A stretch of DNA of 6,483 bases, taken from assembly GCA_007135505.1 (NCBI GenBank), contig SLIS01000063.1, positions 1 through 6,483 on the forward strand, in the 5' to 3' direction. Source of the DNA: Halovivax sp. Its GTDB lineage: Archaea; Halobacteriota; Halobacteria; Halobacteriales; Natrialbaceae. A program made the translations under genes and the position numbers. Positions 6,254 to 6,483 of the stretch are shown here, piece by piece (position 1 is the stretch's first letter; each line of letters opens with the position of its first letter). The notes under the pieces are model-generated. The model made no database searches and had not been told where the DNA came from. It was given only the letters and a program-made list of their open reading frames with translations.

Positions 6254-6284
6254 CCGGAAAAAAACGCGAGCCTGTACCGATCGA

Positions 6285-6321
6285 TCGATCAGCGAAGGAT
6301 CGCTGCGGCCACGCTGATCGA
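6285..6321. repeat. 10-bp inverted repeat after the small membrane gene
   Basis: TCGATCAGCG (6285-6294) and CGCTGATCGA (6312-6321) are perfect reverse complements with a 17-nt spacer. Inside it CAGCG (6290-6294) can pair instead with CGCTG (6301-6305). It begins 31 bp after the stop of the membrane-protein gene, so a terminator-like RNA hairpin is possible, though no T-run follows it. It also lies 45 bp before the ORB at 6366 and could belong to origin structure. Confidence 0.45.
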
Positions 6322-6365
6322 GTCGGTGGATCGGAGATGGATCGGGATAGACCGGGAACGCCCCC

Positions 6366-6385
6366 ACCCCCTCGTTTCCACTGGA
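6366..6385 (-). promoter_or_regulatory. Canonical ORB element near the right edge
   Basis: The minus strand reads TCCAGTGGAAACGAGGGGGT, very close to the archaeal ORB consensus known from Sulfolobus and haloarchaeal origins (TCCAGTGGAAAC core, then a G-string). It is the strongest ORB in the window. It lies about 4 kb beyond the orc1 tail element and more than 5 kb from the origin candidate, in a gene-free stretch (6254-6483). A further run of five C lies at 6361-6365, extending the G-string on the minus strand. Confidence 0.75.
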
Positions 6386-6427
6386 ACGCGAAAACAGTCC
6401 CACCGCAAGATCGACTTCTGAAAAGGG

Positions 6428-6440
6428 ATAGCTATATATC
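6428..6440. promoter_or_regulatory. AT-rich TATA-like patch at the right edge
   Basis: ATAGCTATATATC lies 43 bp right of the ORB. It may be the TATA box of a gene that begins beyond the window, or an AT-rich element linked to the ORB. Nothing coding is visible from here to the end at 6483. Confidence 0.35.
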
Positions 6441-6483
6441 AATGGATGTGAAACCATATCCGCACCACTAGCAAAGCGGTTTG

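Overview
The window looks like chromosomal DNA of a haloarchaeon (class Halobacteria). The reading frames are GC-rich with GAC/GAG/GTC/TCG-biased codons, the proteins are strongly acidic, several promoters have a TATA-like box about 27 nt before the start codon (leaderless type), and every recognisable gene from 401 onward is an archaeal replication or secretion gene. The order orc1 - sec11 - polD small subunit - small membrane protein is, from memory, the neighbourhood of the main chromosomal origin (oriC1) in Haloferax and relatives.

Layout. Positions 1 to about 196 hold an internal piece of a nitrogenase-type gene (NifE-like) with lower GC and non-haloarchaeal codon use. It breaks off without its C-terminal part and runs into haloarchaeal sequence, so this is either a contig chimera or a recent insertion edge. 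Positions 401-838 encode a small GNAT-like protein behind a good leaderless promoter. Positions 839-1115 are a non-coding stretch with a 16-bp pure A/T run and an ORB-like (origin recognition box) element directly in front of orc1; this is the best candidate for the replication origin. Positions 1116-2927 encode Orc1/Cdc6, a 603-residue AAA+ initiator with a long acidic insert between Walker A and Walker B. The 230-bp gap between the convergent orc1 and sec11 genes is rich in structure: a two-sided ORB-like element, a 16-bp perfect palindrome and an exact 16-bp tandem duplication.

Positions 3158-4051 (minus strand) encode a Sec11-type signal peptidase. It diverges from the PolD small subunit gene (4207-5796, GTG start) across a 155-bp two-promoter region. 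Positions 5978-6253 encode a 91-residue protein with two membrane segments. The last 230 bp carry no gene but hold a 10-bp inverted repeat, the best ORB match in the window (minus strand), and an AT-rich TATA-like patch at the right edge.

How it fits together: Orc1 would bind the ORB elements around its own gene and load the replication machinery, of which the PolD exonuclease subunit is a part. Sec11 and the small membrane protein are probably neighbours by conserved position rather than by function. No defence system, mobile element, CRISPR array, tRNA or rRNA was seen. The points most worth a second look are the nitrogenase-haloarchaeal junction and the spread of ORB-like elements over more than 5 kb.
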